The notes: generated by a model not told the origin, from the sequence alone. A stretch of DNA of 64,000 bases from Chryseobacterium populi (GCF_000282115.1 NZ_AKJY01000118.1:17737-81736), one strand, 5' to 3'. Positions 51,391-61,001 are shown, counted from the stretch's first letter. A program made the numbers and translations.

Positions 51391-52500
51391 CTAATCCTCT
51401 ATTTTAAAATCAACAACCGCATCCAGTTTCGGATATTTAGTAGGACAAACAAATTTCTTCCCGGTACAGTCTATTTCCAGCCAGCCTTTTCTTTTCTTCA
51501 CATCTCCCACTTCCATTACAAAAGGAATAAATGATATCTCCTCTTTTCCTTCCTCTTTTATTTCCCTGTACTGAACCGCAATATCCAATATACAGTGATG
51601 GTCTGTGTTCAATTTTACATTTCTGTATACTATATCATAGTGGGTTTCCTGGTTTTCGGGGATTTCCTGATAGATTTCCCAGCCTGTAATCCCGGAATTT
51701 AATTCAGTCATTGCTCTCAGTGCATAATACAGGGCAATTGTATAATATTTTCTTGTTCCCGTTCTGGCATAATCATTCAAAAAATGTCCACCTTCAAAAA
51801 GAATCGTAGGCATTCCGGCTTTAATGAAATTATCTCCTGTAGAAGTCGGATAAAACTCATCAGAATACCTTCCGATCTGATTGGGAATTAATTCTTTTAA
51901 ATGATTATAAACATCAGCAATGACAGCCATACATTTTTTCCTGTTCTCGGTAATGGTACGCTCCACATTTTCAGAGGGTGCTAAAAAGGAGAGTGTAGCA
52001 GGATGAATTCCGTCTGTTGTAAAGATCGTCCGCTGCTCATGCAGGTTCAGCGCGTAATCATATTTTTTGGAAGCAGCCAGATTTTTAAGAAACCTAATTT
52101 CCTTGCTTGATTCATTATGAAAATCCCGGTTCAGATCTATATCTGCTGCATTCAGTCTGGTCCATTTTTCTGATCCGTCAGGATTTAACATAAAGATAAA
52201 ATCAAGTTTGATTTTCGTGAACATATCATCACGCATTTCAGGAGCTTTATCAAGACTTGTCAACAGGTCAAGCATAGCGTGGGTAGCATTGGACTCATTC
52301 CCGTGCATTTGTGACCAGGCCAGAACATTGATATTTCCGCTTCCGATACTCAGTTTATAAATAGGTTTATCCAGAAACGATTTTCCGATCTCCTGAATGT
52401 AATCGCTGAAATTCGTCTGTAGGTAAGAAAATAATTTTTCAGGGGAAATATAGCGATTAGAGAAATTAGGATTGGGAGAATAAATCTGTTCAAAATTCAT
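51391..52500 (-). CDS. M14 family zinc carboxypeptidase
   Basis: A 369-residue peptidase with no signal peptide. Zinc ligands are in QMHGNESNATHAMLDLL (HxxE), and the third histidine is likely in YALNLHEQRT. The substrate-binding NPDGSEKWTRLNAADIDLNRDF block (described; about residues 110-130) carries the Asn-Arg pair of the family. C-terminal residues 270-369 form a second beta-rich domain. The lack of a signal suggests a cytoplasmic peptidase, perhaps for peptidoglycan or dipeptide turnover. Start at ATG 52500; 24 upstream bases in frame are not conserved. Confidence 0.85.
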   Translation of the reverse strand: MNFEQIYSPNPNFSNRYISPEKLFSYLQTNFSDYIQEIGKSFLDKPIYKLSIGSGNINVLAWSQMHGNESNATHAMLDLLTSLDKAPEMRDDMFTKIKLDFIFMLNPDGSEKWTRLNAADIDLNRDFHNESSKEIRFLKNLAASKKYDYALNLHEQRTIFTTDGIHPATLSFLAPSENVERTITENRKKCMAVIADVYNHLKELIPNQIGRYSDEFYPTSTGDNFIKAGMPTILFEGGHFLNDYARTGTRKYYTIALYYALRAMTELNSGITGWEIYQEIPENQETHYDIVYRNVKLNTDHHCILDIAVQYREIKEEGKEEISFIPFVMEVGDVKKRKGWLEIDCTGKKFVCPTKYPKLDAVVDFKIED

Positions 52501-53241
52501 CAGATAATAATTTACATGAGTCAAAAATAATCATTTTCAGGCAGAAAATAAAATTAACATTTGTAACTTTATTAAACATTGTAAATTGACAGAATGTCTG
52601 TTAATAAAATTGTGGATTAACAACAATTCAAAGTATTTCATTTAACTATATATAAATCAATATATTAAATAATATATCTAAACTACATTTTTAACTTTGC
52701 TTTAAGTACAAAAAGCCGTATTTATCCCCAAATGAGTGTAATAATCTTAAACGTGGAAAAGTGCTAAGGATATGTTAATTTACACATGTATACAATTGTA
52801 AATTGTTAATTACCTGAGAAATTTAACAGCAAATCATGCTTCAATACAGCTTGAAATAAAAGATGTAATTCATCATTAAACTGATCCCGGATAGAGTGCT
52901 TAATCCTATTTATAATTTAATGTTAAAACTGCTTTATAATGGCCATTTATAAGAATAATTATCACCCCTCTCATATAGATTTATTTAATTTAATATGTAT
53001 AATCAGTCATTTAACCTGTCTCCTACTCCATACTTGGAATTTTATCCGTAAAAAACAATGTAAATAACCATGAATAGGATATTTATTGATCCTGTACCGT
53101 TTGAATTGACCAATATATTATTTATCTCATCTTTTACTTTAAGTGGAATCAAAAAAATTAATTTCTGGGGATAATTTGTTTAATAAAAATTCAATTTTAA
53201 TTTTATCAACAACATAAATACTTGTTTATCAGCAAATTTGC
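52501..53241. other. AT-rich non-coding region before the HTH gene
   Basis: No credible ORF on either strand across about 740 bases. It contains scattered copies of the word ATTGTAAATTG (about 52579-52589 and 52794-52804), related to the operator-like elements at 53.24-53.33 kb, and one near-miss to a DnaA box (TTATCCCCA around 52723). It may be a large regulatory region, a deletion scar or both. Confidence 0.5.
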
Positions 53242-53327
53242 ATTGTTTACTTTTGTATATCGGATAAGTTTTCAATTGTTTACTTTTGTATTTTGCAATT
53301 GTAAACTTTATTTTTACATTTGTAAAA
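53242..53327 (+). promoter_or_regulatory. Operator/promoter array of HTH regulator
   Basis: A 17-base direct repeat ATTGTTTACTTTTGTAT occurs at 53242-53258 and 53275-53291 (33-base period); each includes an exact -7 element TACTTTTG (53248-53255 and 53281-53288). CAATTGTTTAC (53273-53283) is followed by CAATTGTAAAC (53296-53306), and a perfect palindrome TTTTACA-TT-TGTAAAA lies at 53312-53327, 20 bases before the ATG at 53347. The repeated GTTTAC/GTAAAC half-sites suggest binding by the downstream HTH protein (autoregulation, inference). Confidence 0.6.
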
Positions 53328-53346
53328 CAATATGAAACTTGTTTTT

Positions 53347-53883
53347 ATGAGTTTAAATGAGAGAATTTCAAAAGTTATAGAATATTCCAGGCTCACTCCT
53401 TCGGAGTTTGCAGATGAGATAGATGTACAGCGTTCTTCTATTTCACACATCACTTCCGGGAGGAATAAACCTTCTTTAGAATTTATCATAAAAATAAAAT
53501 CCCGCTTCCCTGAGATTCTCTGGGACTGGCTTGTCAATGGTGACGGTGAAATGCTGAAATCTGAATTACCGGAAACCGATGAAATTCCTGAAAAAATTGA
53601 AGAAGAAAAAACCAAACCTACCTCGCTTCCGGATTTATTTACAATGATGAATACCGATGAAGATTTCGGAGCTGAAGAAACTCAAATTATTCCTTCAAAA
53701 CAAAGTGCCGGAGAATCAGTTATACCTGATCAGAGTCCGGCTGAGAAAAAAATAACCGATTCTCAGCGATTAGAAAAAAACAACGATCAAACAATCAATC
53801 AAGTAACTGATAATCAATATAATAAAATAAAAAGGATTGTTTTGTTCTATGAAAACGGAAAATTTGAAAGTTTTGAGCCTTAA
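53347..53883 (+). CDS. Xre-type helix-turn-helix regulator
   Basis: A 178-residue protein from ATG 53347. Residues 1-65 are a lambda-repressor-like HTH: MSLNERISKVIEYSRLTPSE-FADEIDVQRSSISHITSGRNK (written in two parts), with the recognition helix around QRSSISHI. A low-complexity, acidic and Gln/Asn-rich middle (70-150) leads to a short conserved C-terminal strand pair KRIVLFYENGKFESFEP. A start at 53332 adds five residues and is less likely because it abuts a palindrome that overlaps the probable transcript start. Probably a DNA-binding regulator acting on the repeats just upstream. Confidence 0.8.
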   Translation: MSLNERISKVIEYSRLTPSEFADEIDVQRSSISHITSGRNKPSLEFIIKIKSRFPEILWDWLVNGDGEMLKSELPETDEIPEKIEEEKTKPTSLPDLFTMMNTDEDFGAEETQIIPSKQSAGESVIPDQSPAEKKITDSQRLEKNNDQTINQVTDNQYNKIKRIVLFYENGKFESFEP

Positions 53884-53991
53884 AAACTGTAGCCAATAAT
53901 CAACTTAAAAGTTAGCAAAGAAAAATTATTTTTAAAGCTGGTTAATTCAGCTTTATTCTGCAAAACAATAAACAATCGGTTCGATTGATCA

Positions 53992-54018
53992 AAAAAAGCC
54001 TCACTGAGTGAAGCTTTT
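53992..54018 (-). terminator. Terminator of proline dehydrogenase gene
   Basis: AAAAGC/GCTTTT outer stem (53994-53999 with 54013-54018) and TCAC/GTGA inner stem, one mismatch, with a run of T on the minus strand. It lies about 20 bases past the proline dehydrogenase stop. Confidence 0.85.
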
Positions 54019-54039
54019 ATTATTTGGAATAAAACTATT

Positions 54040-55209
54040 TTATTTGTTTTTTCTTCTGTCGAGTTCTTTTTTAATAAGCCCCAATTCTCTTCCGGTTTGT
54101 CCGGCAACAGAAGTATTTTCCCTTGCTCTTCTGGTAAGGTATGGAACCACATCTTTTACAGGCCCATATGGAAGATATTTAGCCACATTATAGCCTTTAT
54201 CTGATAAATAGAACGTAATATTATCACTCATCCCGTAAAGCTGGCCGAAATATACATGCTTATTACCGGTTTCAAGAGATTTTGCTTTCATTTTGTCCAT
54301 TACAAGCTCTGAAGAGATCTCATTATGGGTTCCGAAAAATGCTGAAACTTTATCTAAATGATTCATCACAAAATCAATTCCTGCATTGTAATTTTTGTCG
54401 GTAGCCTCTTTATCAGGCTGAATCGGGTCTGTGTATCCTTTTTGTTCGGCTCTGGCTCTTTCCTTTTCCATGTAAGCGCCACGAACTATTTTATATCCGA
54501 TAAAATAGTTTTTTTCCCGTGCTCTGTAAAGATGCCCTTCCATATATTCCAGTCTTCCGGTTCTGTACATCTGAATGGTATTCCACACAATAGGTTTTTC
54601 CCTGTTATATTTCTCCATCATTTCTTCACAAAGATGATCTGCAGCATCCTGCATCCAGGTTTCTTCAGCATCTACCATTACTTTTTTATCGTGTTCATGG
54701 CAAAGTTTACATACCTCATCGAATCTCCTTACCACCCTTTCCCATTCTTCTTTCTGGCTGGAAGTGAGCTCTGCATTTTTCCCCACTGCTTCATACAGGT
54801 CTATTCTTCCAAAAGCTGTAGGTTTAAATACAATAAAAGGAATAGCTGGGTTTCCTACTGAAAATTTAACGATATCTTTAATTTCTTTGCAGACTGCATC
54901 AAAAGTTTCTTCATCTTCTTTCCCTTCAATCGAGTAATCGAAAATACTGCCTACTCCTCTTTTGAAAAGCTGCTTTACCACTTTCATGCTTTCTTCACGG
55001 GTTTCGCCACCACAGAACTGCTCAAACAAAGTGTTTTTTACAATTCCTGTTACGAAAGGAAAATTATTATGAACTGTGAAATTAAGAACTGAAGTTCCAA
55101 GGCTTGTCAATGCAGGCTGTTCGATCATTTTAAACATCCAGTACGCCTTTCTTAATTGAGCATCAGATTTATCTGCAAATGCAACTTTAGTATCGTTAAA
55201 AATGGGCAT
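54040..55209 (-). CDS. Proline dehydrogenase
   Basis: FAD-dependent enzyme that oxidises proline to pyrroline-5-carboxylate, 389 residues, a monofunctional (not PutA-fused) form. Diagnostic blocks are GVGSIFDYSIEGKEDEE, FKPTAFGRIDLYEAVGKN-like strand, VMVDAEETWMQDAAD, WNTIQMYRTGRLEYM, YKIVRGAYMEKERARA and FYLSDKGYNVAKYLPYGPV with the FAD/proline-binding Arg-Arg in YLTRRARENTS. Pyrroline-5-carboxylate dehydrogenase is not adjacent. Transcribed alone. Confidence 0.94.
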   Translation of the reverse strand: MPIFNDTKVAFADKSDAQLRKAYWMFKMIEQPALTSLGTSVLNFTVHNNFPFVTGIVKNTLFEQFCGGETREESMKVVKQLFKRGVGSIFDYSIEGKEDEETFDAVCKEIKDIVKFSVGNPAIPFIVFKPTAFGRIDLYEAVGKNAELTSSQKEEWERVVRRFDEVCKLCHEHDKKVMVDAEETWMQDAADHLCEEMMEKYNREKPIVWNTIQMYRTGRLEYMEGHLYRAREKNYFIGYKIVRGAYMEKERARAEQKGYTDPIQPDKEATDKNYNAGIDFVMNHLDKVSAFFGTHNEISSELVMDKMKAKSLETGNKHVYFGQLYGMSDNITFYLSDKGYNVAKYLPYGPVKDVVPYLTRRARENTSVAGQTGRELGLIKKELDRRKNK

Positions 55210-55270
55210 TCTTTTTTATTAAATTTAGTTTCGCAAAGGTAAGAATAACCAATGTCTTTTAAAAAAATAT

Positions 55271-56200
55271 TTATAATTTACTTTCAATCCCGTTTAAAAG
55301 CATGGCAATAATTCCTACAAAAACCCATAATCTCAGAATATTTAGAGTTATAAATTTGCTCTTTCTCGAAAAATTTAAAAGTAAATAAACACAAAGAATC
55401 ATCACAAAAAGACCTCCTGAAAAATAATAGGCCATAAACCCTGAGATTCCTGTTTTCATAATCAGTCTCATGGAAACAGCCATCGTAATAATCAGAAGCG
55501 AGATAATGATACCCTTTGTTGCTTTATTATTAAAAAAATTAGGAATGGTTGTATATCCGAATGCTTTATCTACACTTTTCGTAAGGGTATCTTTCACAAT
55601 ATCAATACATAAAAGGATAAGGAAGAGAAAGACCGCCATCAGTAAAACTTTCTTTGAAAAAGTCTCGTAATAAACCATCATTCCGAAAAACGGGTATAAA
55701 GTGAGGCTCACAAATGTAAGATTATTCAGAATTAAGATGCGGCTCAGTTTATGGCTGTAAAACCACATAAAAAACTGGTAAACCACAAAAAAGACAAAAA
55801 CTTTATGAGAGATGAGCCATGCTATCCCCAATGAAATAATGCACAGAAACAGATAAACATATAGAAAATATCTTTGTGCAATAAAGCTCTGAAGCCTCAT
55901 TCTGAAAGGTTTTACAATATGATCCTTTTCAAAATCATAAAACTGGTTGATGATACCACCGGCAAGAATGGTTAACACGGTACAGAAAATGATTCCGTGA
56001 ACTTTGAAATCAAAGACGAATTTCCGGAATGTCTCATCCTGGTTGAAAAGGAAAAATGTGGAAACATAGAGAGCAAATGTAAGCAGAATGGCTATAAAAA
56101 ATCTTGCACCCAGTAAAAAGCCCACGAATTGTGAAAATCTGTAAAATATAGATTTAGAGATAAAATTTTTCTGTTGGAAAGTTTCTTTTTCAGAATTCAT
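55271..56200 (-). CDS. UbiA family prenyltransferase
   Basis: A 309-residue membrane prenyltransferase. The first Asp-rich motif is NQFYDFEKDHIVKPFR (in a loop after helix 2), the second DIVKDTLTKSVDKAFGY; about nine helices. Flavobacterial homologues next to a mevalonate kinase gene are often labelled geranylgeranylglycerol-phosphate geranylgeranyltransferase, but the acceptor is unproven. Start at ATG 56200; an in-frame TTG at 56206 is ignored. It is 11 bases downstream of the mevalonate kinase-like gene, so isoprenoid-linked co-expression is clear. Confidence 0.85.
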   Translation of the reverse strand: MNSEKETFQQKNFISKSIFYRFSQFVGFLLGARFFIAILLTFALYVSTFFLFNQDETFRKFVFDFKVHGIIFCTVLTILAGGIINQFYDFEKDHIVKPFRMRLQSFIAQRYFLYVYLFLCIISLGIAWLISHKVFVFFVVYQFFMWFYSHKLSRILILNNLTFVSLTLYPFFGMMVYYETFSKKVLLMAVFLFLILLCIDIVKDTLTKSVDKAFGYTTIPNFFNNKATKGIIISLLIITMAVSMRLIMKTGISGFMAYYFSGGLFVMILCVYLLLNFSRKSKFITLNILRLWVFVGIIAMLLNGIESKL

Positions 56201-56211
56201 TCCCAACCCCT

Positions 56212-57138
56212 TTAGAATCTGTAAATTACTTCTTTATGGAAACCGTCAAGCATTTTTTCAGCTTTTTCATAATCTTTGGTAAATCCCAGAATATAGCCAC
56301 CACCACCGCTTCCGCAGAGTTTTAAATAATAGGCATTGGAATCCAGTCCTTTTTTCCAGACATTGAAAATGCTTTCAGGAATCATTGGACGGAAATGCTC
56401 ATAAGCCCAATAGGAAAGCTTTTTTAAATTTCTGAAGAATGGGTTCATATCTTTTTTAAGGAAAGAATCTATACAGGCATTGTTGTAGCGGATAAATTCT
56501 TCTTTGAGTGTTTTGCGGAAACCTTCCGTCTTCATTTTTTCAAAGAAAATCTGGATCATTGGCCCTGTTTCCCCTGTCATTCCTGAATCGATCAGGAAAA
56601 TTGCTCCTTTTCCTTCTTCTCCATGAGGTATTGAAACCCTGTCCAGGTTTTCTTTATTTTCGATAAGAATAGGCAGGTTCATATAGCAGATTAAAGGATC
56701 CATTCCTGAGCTTTTACCATGGAAATAGCTTTCCATTTCACCAAAAACGGCCTTTAGTTTCTTAAGATTATCTTTTGAAATATTTTCAGGGTTAAGTTTT
56801 TTGACAGAATATCTTTCAAAAACTGCTGCTACCAAAGCTCCGGAACTTCCTACCCCATATCCCTGCGGAATGTTGGAATCAAAGAAAAGCCCGTTTGATA
56901 TATCATTTTTGAAACGATCAATATTCAATTTAAAATCACCGGAAAGATCAAGATCAGCCAGAAAATCTGAATATTTCTGCAGATGCTGATTTGATTTCAA
57001 TTCAAATTCAGAATCCAGATCAGAAAATTTTAAAGTTCCTTTATAGAAGCTATAGGGTACAACAAGACCCTGAGAGTCTTCTATCATCCCATATTCTCCA
57101 AACAGAATTATTTTCGCATAAAATAGAGGGTTCGTCAT
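56212..57138 (-). CDS. GHMP kinase, mevalonate kinase-like
   Basis: A 308-residue kinase from ATG 57138 (MTNPLFYAKIILFGEYG; an ATP-fold start common to mevalonate kinases). The phosphate-binding loop is PQGYGVGSSGALVAAVFERY, near 90-109, and the C-terminal motif 3 is KLCGSGGGGYILGFT. The catalytic Asp is in MDPLICYMNLPI. Mevalonate kinase fits the flavobacterial mevalonate pathway and the adjoining UbiA prenyltransferase, though phosphomevalonate kinase or another GHMP member is not excluded. An upstream in-frame start at 57192 would add 18 hydrophobic, basic residues without support. Confidence 0.85.
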   Translation of the reverse strand: MTNPLFYAKIILFGEYGMIEDSQGLVVPYSFYKGTLKFSDLDSEFELKSNQHLQKYSDFLADLDLSGDFKLNIDRFKNDISNGLFFDSNIPQGYGVGSSGALVAAVFERYSVKKLNPENISKDNLKKLKAVFGEMESYFHGKSSGMDPLICYMNLPILIENKENLDRVSIPHGEEGKGAIFLIDSGMTGETGPMIQIFFEKMKTEGFRKTLKEEFIRYNNACIDSFLKKDMNPFFRNLKKLSYWAYEHFRPMIPESIFNVWKKGLDSNAYYLKLCGSGGGGYILGFTKDYEKAEKMLDGFHKEVIYRF

Positions 57139-57271
57139 TTTGACAATAAATCTTTTTACAAATTTAAAAATTATTCCGCTGAATATAAGCAAAATTCGAG
57201 CCGAATTGCATTTTTTTTCACTTCAATTAAAGCCCGATATAATATACCAGGCTTTTATTTAAATTGAAGAA

Positions 57272-59449
57272 TTAGTGTTTTATTAATTTCTTATTTACCG
57301 TCTGTTTATCAGTTTCTATAGAAACCACATAATTTCCGGCCTGAATTGAAGAGAGATTCACCTCAAGTTTATTTCCTTTCAGGGAAGATGATGAAAGTAC
57401 GAGCCTTCCCGCTTCATCAAAGATTTTATATGATTTCAGGTTTTCTACGGAAGAAATTATAATTATATTTTTCGCAGGATTCGGATAAATACCTACCGTT
57501 GTATCTTTTGTCCCGGCTTCCTCAATTCCTAAAACAGTACAGGAGAAATTAGCTTTCCAACCGTTCTCAGTGATTGCTGGATCGGAAACAAATTTCACGG
57601 TAACAGCTCCTGTGGCATCAGTAGAAGTGAATGCTCCCGGCAGAGTATTTCCTGTTAAGCTCCCATTACTGAATAACGGAGATGCTGTAGACGGACCGTT
57701 ATATACATACAAAAAGTCATAGTCTTGCTCCAGGGCCAGCTCTGTAAAGGTAAGCGTCAAAGCTGCACCAGAAACCGGATAGAAAGTTTTTACAATATTC
57801 TCACCATTTCCATAGGTTGTTGAAGTTCCTCCTGAATCGGTAAATTGAATTCCATCACACCAATTCCCATCAGTTAGAAACAATACTGGTGATTGATAGA
57901 CATTAGGTAAAGAACAGCTTGTTCCAACATACAGTTTATAGTAGGTAGCAGGCTGAAGTCCTGTAATAGTAAAAGTATGTGAATTTGTATTTCCTGTTGT
58001 AATGACCGTTCCATCCATGCCAGTGACTTTGTACTTCCAGGCATTTGAAACAATATCTGTAAGAACTACATTGATGGAGTTTTGAGTTGCATTTGTAAAA
58101 TTTACCGCTGTAACAGGCATTCCACATGATGTAATACAATTGGTTCCCAAACAACTTTTAGAATCAACGGTATTTCTAATTAAAGCTGCCGGTTGAGGAC
58201 CAAAACCATTACTAAAATTGATGCCAATACCGGGCATCAGATGGCAATAACTCATTATAGTCCCCGAAGCAGGTAATACATTGCTTGTACATGTCAACGC
58301 TTCAGATACTATAATAGAAGGTATCGCTGTTGGGCCACACCAATCAATAGGGGTATTATTTCCGTTCCATGCACATGAATGCGTGTGAGGAGAGCCTAAA
58401 CTATGTCCCATTTCATGAGTCATAGCCTGGATAGTCCATGAATATACAGGAACATTGTTATAAGTTTGGGAAATTCCTGAATAGGCATATTTATTTCCTG
58501 TACATAATGAGTTCAGATAAGCAATACTTGTTGTAGCAGGTGCATTGACTAAATGGGCAAGGTCACCGTTAAAAGTAGGTCTGTTGATTCTGAAACTGTT
58601 AAGATTTCCTCCCGGCGTTCCATTATAAGGATCCTGGGTAGTCCATATATAAATCTCACTCAGCGCTATCCTGATCTCATCATTGTTGTAAAGGGTGGCA
58701 ATATTATTATGGATTGCTGTAAGCCAGTTTGTGACTGTATTGGTATTTGAATTATTATTCAGATAAGGCTGATAACAAATTTCATAATATACTCTTACGC
58801 AATTCTGTGTCAAAGTTTTACCTGCTGTCTGAGAATTGTAGGGTATTTTCTGGTCATAATTTTCTTTTAACTCATCTGCTCCACAAATAAACGGATTAGC
58901 TCCCGTTAATTTTGATTCTGAATAGCTTACAAAATCTTCCGTGTTTTTAACTTTCCCCAAAACAATATTCCCTAATTCCTGAGTGGAAGCCACTCCTACA
59001 ATATCATCATTAAAGAAGCTAAAAGCTACCACAGAATTCTGGTCTCCTTTTACAATACCCTGATAATAAACTCCCGGAGTATATTGTACAATCTGCCCCT
59101 TACTGGTGGTTACTTTAAAGTCATTTGTAAAAATCTGATTCTTATAAAGCTCAACGGTGATCTGCTTATTTCCGTCAAAAGGAAATGATATTTCTATAAG
59201 ATGAGGCTGATCTTTTATGATTTTTTTAAGCTCAGTCTGATTGATGTTCAGAACAGTAATATCCGTTGCTGCTCTTTTGTATACAGCCATTTTCCCTGAA
59301 GCTTTATTGATTTCAAATAAATCATATCTGACAAAGCTTTCGCCCTGATCATGATATTCCGAAATTTTTTGAGGTATAGGTTTTAAATGTTGAGAAAAAC
59401 CTATAAAAAAGCATTGCAGAATGCAAAGAAGTAGAATTTTTTTTATCAT
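57272..59449 (-). CDS. T9SS-secreted zinc metalloprotease (reprolysin-like, M12B)
   Basis: A 725-residue secreted protease. Signal peptide MIKKILLLCILQCFFIGFS; a propeptide to about residue 190; the catalytic zinc site MTHEMGHSLGSPHTHSCAWNG (HExxHxxGxxH, shown here as HEMGHSLGSPH) near residue 345; the Met-turn is in IMSYCHLMPG. It is followed by a fibronectin III-like domain (about 440-520), a CUB domain (WCDGIQFTDSGGTSTTYG, then DYDFLYVYNGPS) and a C-terminal T9SS sorting domain (GIYPNPAKNIIIIS to the end GNYVVSIETDKQTVNKK). Start at ATG 59449. It is exported across the outer membrane and may act on host or environmental proteins. Confidence 0.92.
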   Translation of the reverse strand: MIKKILLLCILQCFFIGFSQHLKPIPQKISEYHDQGESFVRYDLFEINKASGKMAVYKRAATDITVLNINQTELKKIIKDQPHLIEISFPFDGNKQITVELYKNQIFTNDFKVTTSKGQIVQYTPGVYYQGIVKGDQNSVVAFSFFNDDIVGVASTQELGNIVLGKVKNTEDFVSYSESKLTGANPFICGADELKENYDQKIPYNSQTAGKTLTQNCVRVYYEICYQPYLNNNSNTNTVTNWLTAIHNNIATLYNNDEIRIALSEIYIWTTQDPYNGTPGGNLNSFRINRPTFNGDLAHLVNAPATTSIAYLNSLCTGNKYAYSGISQTYNNVPVYSWTIQAMTHEMGHSLGSPHTHSCAWNGNNTPIDWCGPTAIPSIIVSEALTCTSNVLPASGTIMSYCHLMPGIGINFSNGFGPQPAALIRNTVDSKSCLGTNCITSCGMPVTAVNFTNATQNSINVVLTDIVSNAWKYKVTGMDGTVITTGNTNSHTFTITGLQPATYYKLYVGTSCSLPNVYQSPVLFLTDGNWCDGIQFTDSGGTSTTYGNGENIVKTFYPVSGAALTLTFTELALEQDYDFLYVYNGPSTASPLFSNGSLTGNTLPGAFTSTDATGAVTVKFVSDPAITENGWKANFSCTVLGIEEAGTKDTTVGIYPNPAKNIIIISSVENLKSYKIFDEAGRLVLSSSSLKGNKLEVNLSSIQAGNYVVSIETDKQTVNKKLIKH

Positions 59450-59772
59450 TTGAATTGTTTTTCCAAACACAAATAAACAAAAAAAATTAACAATATGTAA
59501 TTAAACATTACAATTATTTATAAAATTCAAACATTATCATTCATAAAAACATATATATATTCAAAATTTACACCACAAATTGTTAATTTATTAAAAATAT
59601 CAATTAACCTACCGGTATTAAAATAAAAAAGAGGCTGTATTCATTTTTGATGATATAGGGAATAGAAACAGAACAAACCACAAAACAATTAAATACAGGC
59701 AAATAATTGTTGATGCAGTACATTTTTATACTATCGTTTTTGACAGTTATTGTAAGGTTAATTTACTATACT
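59450..59772. other. AT-rich spacer before the royal-jelly-like gene
   Basis: No ORF in 323 bases. It includes AAAAAAGAGGCTGTATT (around 59628-59645), similar to the AAAAGAGGCTGTCTC hairpin at the window's right edge, perhaps a mobile-element scar. Confidence 0.35.
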
Positions 59773-59800
59773 TAGTTTTGTAACTATCAAACATATAGTT
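59773..59800 (+). promoter_or_regulatory. Operator-like triple half-site with -7 element
   Basis: TAGTT (59773-59777), AACTA(T) (59782-59787) and ATAGTT (59795-59800) form two overlapping inverted repeats: TAGTT-TTGT-AACTA and AACTAT-CAAACAT-ATAGTT. TAGTTTTG (59773-59780) matches TAnnTTTG. Such GTAACTA-type palindromes are typical of HxlR/MarR-family repressor sites; no such regulator is in the window. Confidence 0.45.
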
Positions 59801-59903
59801 TCAATTATTTTTTTTGATTTATACTTTTTTTGATCTTACAAAACCATAGTTATAACAGGAAATATCCTGAAAGAAAAATGCCAAAAATAAATTACCTGCC
59901 ATT

Positions 59904-61001
59904 ATGAAAAAATATCTGATTATACTGCCCCTTTTGTTAAATATAGACGCTATTTCCCAAACCGTAAAATATGAGGTTTATGCAACGGTAAATCAATCCG
60001 TAGGCAACATTGCTTACACCAGTCAGGGCGATCTGATCTATAGTCATCACCCGTTTTTCAGCCCCGATCACCGGGTAGTAAAATACGATGCCAAAACGAA
60101 AACAACCCAGCCTTTTCCCAATAAAGAGTGGAATACACCCCGTACTACAGACGACCATTACTTAAGCAATGTTTTGGGAATAAGAAGTGATAAAAATGGA
60201 ATTGTATGGATGCTCGATATGGCACAAAGAAATCCTATTACCCCAAAAATTGTAGGCTGGAATACAATTACCAATCAGTTGGAACGTATTTATTACTTAC
60301 CCGAAACTTCGCTTGCATCAACTTCACAACCTAACGATATGGTGGTTGATACCAGACACGGTGTTTTTATAATTGCAGATGAGGGCATTGGGAATGGCGG
60401 CGATGGAAGAACAGCCGCCCTGGTTGTCGTAGATATGAAATCAGGTGCTACCCGCAGGTTGCTGGAAGGTACACGGACAACCCTGCCTGAAAATGTTCCG
60501 ACTGTCATCAATGGCAAATCCCTGGCCATAAAAGGGAAAAATCTTTTGGTGGGCTGTGATGGCATTACAGCTGATGCAGATTTTGAATGGCTTTACTACG
60601 CTCCTCTGAACGGCAAAAAAATATATCGTATAAAAATTGATGATCTGCTAAACAACAGGTTGACCTTAACCGAATTGGATCAAAAGATAGAAACTTATTC
60701 TACCAAGCCCAATAACGGTGGATTGAGCATTGATGCAGCAGGTAATCTATATCTGACAGCATTGGAAACCAACAGTGTGGATGTGATCCTTGCGAAAGAC
60801 AAAAGCATACAAAAAATAGTCATTGATAATCATTTACTTTGGCCCGACGGCATCAGTTATAATATTGTTGACGGCTATATGTATGTTTCGGCGGCACAGG
60901 TACATTTAGGTGCTGTTTTTAACAACGATAAAAATCTGGCCAAAGCACCCTTTTACATTTTCAGGTTTAAGCCGCTTGCCAAGGGTGTTGCGTTCAGGTA
61001 A
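59904..61001 (+). CDS. Major royal jelly protein/yellow-like exported protein
   Basis: A 365-residue exported beta-propeller: signal peptide MKKYLIILPLLLNIDAIS (before QT). The propeller has the MRJP/SMP-30-like features VYATVNQSVGNIAYTSQGDL, GIRSDKNGIVWMLDMAQ, NDMVVDTRHGVFIIADEGIG, LYYAPLNGKKIYRI and LLWPDGISYNIVDGYMYVSA. Many members bind or oxidise small phenolics or amines; the activity is unknown here. Its GC content looks higher than that of neighbouring genes. It is followed 77 bases later by an ABM monooxygenase-like gene, and an operator-like element precedes it. Confidence 0.85.
   Translation: MKKYLIILPLLLNIDAISQTVKYEVYATVNQSVGNIAYTSQGDLIYSHHPFFSPDHRVVKYDAKTKTTQPFPNKEWNTPRTTDDHYLSNVLGIRSDKNGIVWMLDMAQRNPITPKIVGWNTITNQLERIYYLPETSLASTSQPNDMVVDTRHGVFIIADEGIGNGGDGRTAALVVVDMKSGATRRLLEGTRTTLPENVPTVINGKSLAIKGKNLLVGCDGITADADFEWLYYAPLNGKKIYRIKIDDLLNNRLTLTELDQKIETYSTKPNNGGLSIDAAGNLYLTALETNSVDVILAKDKSIQKIVIDNHLLWPDGISYNIVDGYMYVSAAQVHLGAVFNNDKNLAKAPFYIFRFKPLAKGVAFR

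Noticed and set aside
52501..53241. A replication origin
   Set aside because: AT-rich and ORF-free, but it has no cluster of DnaA boxes (only one imperfect match) and no dnaA or dnaN neighbour.
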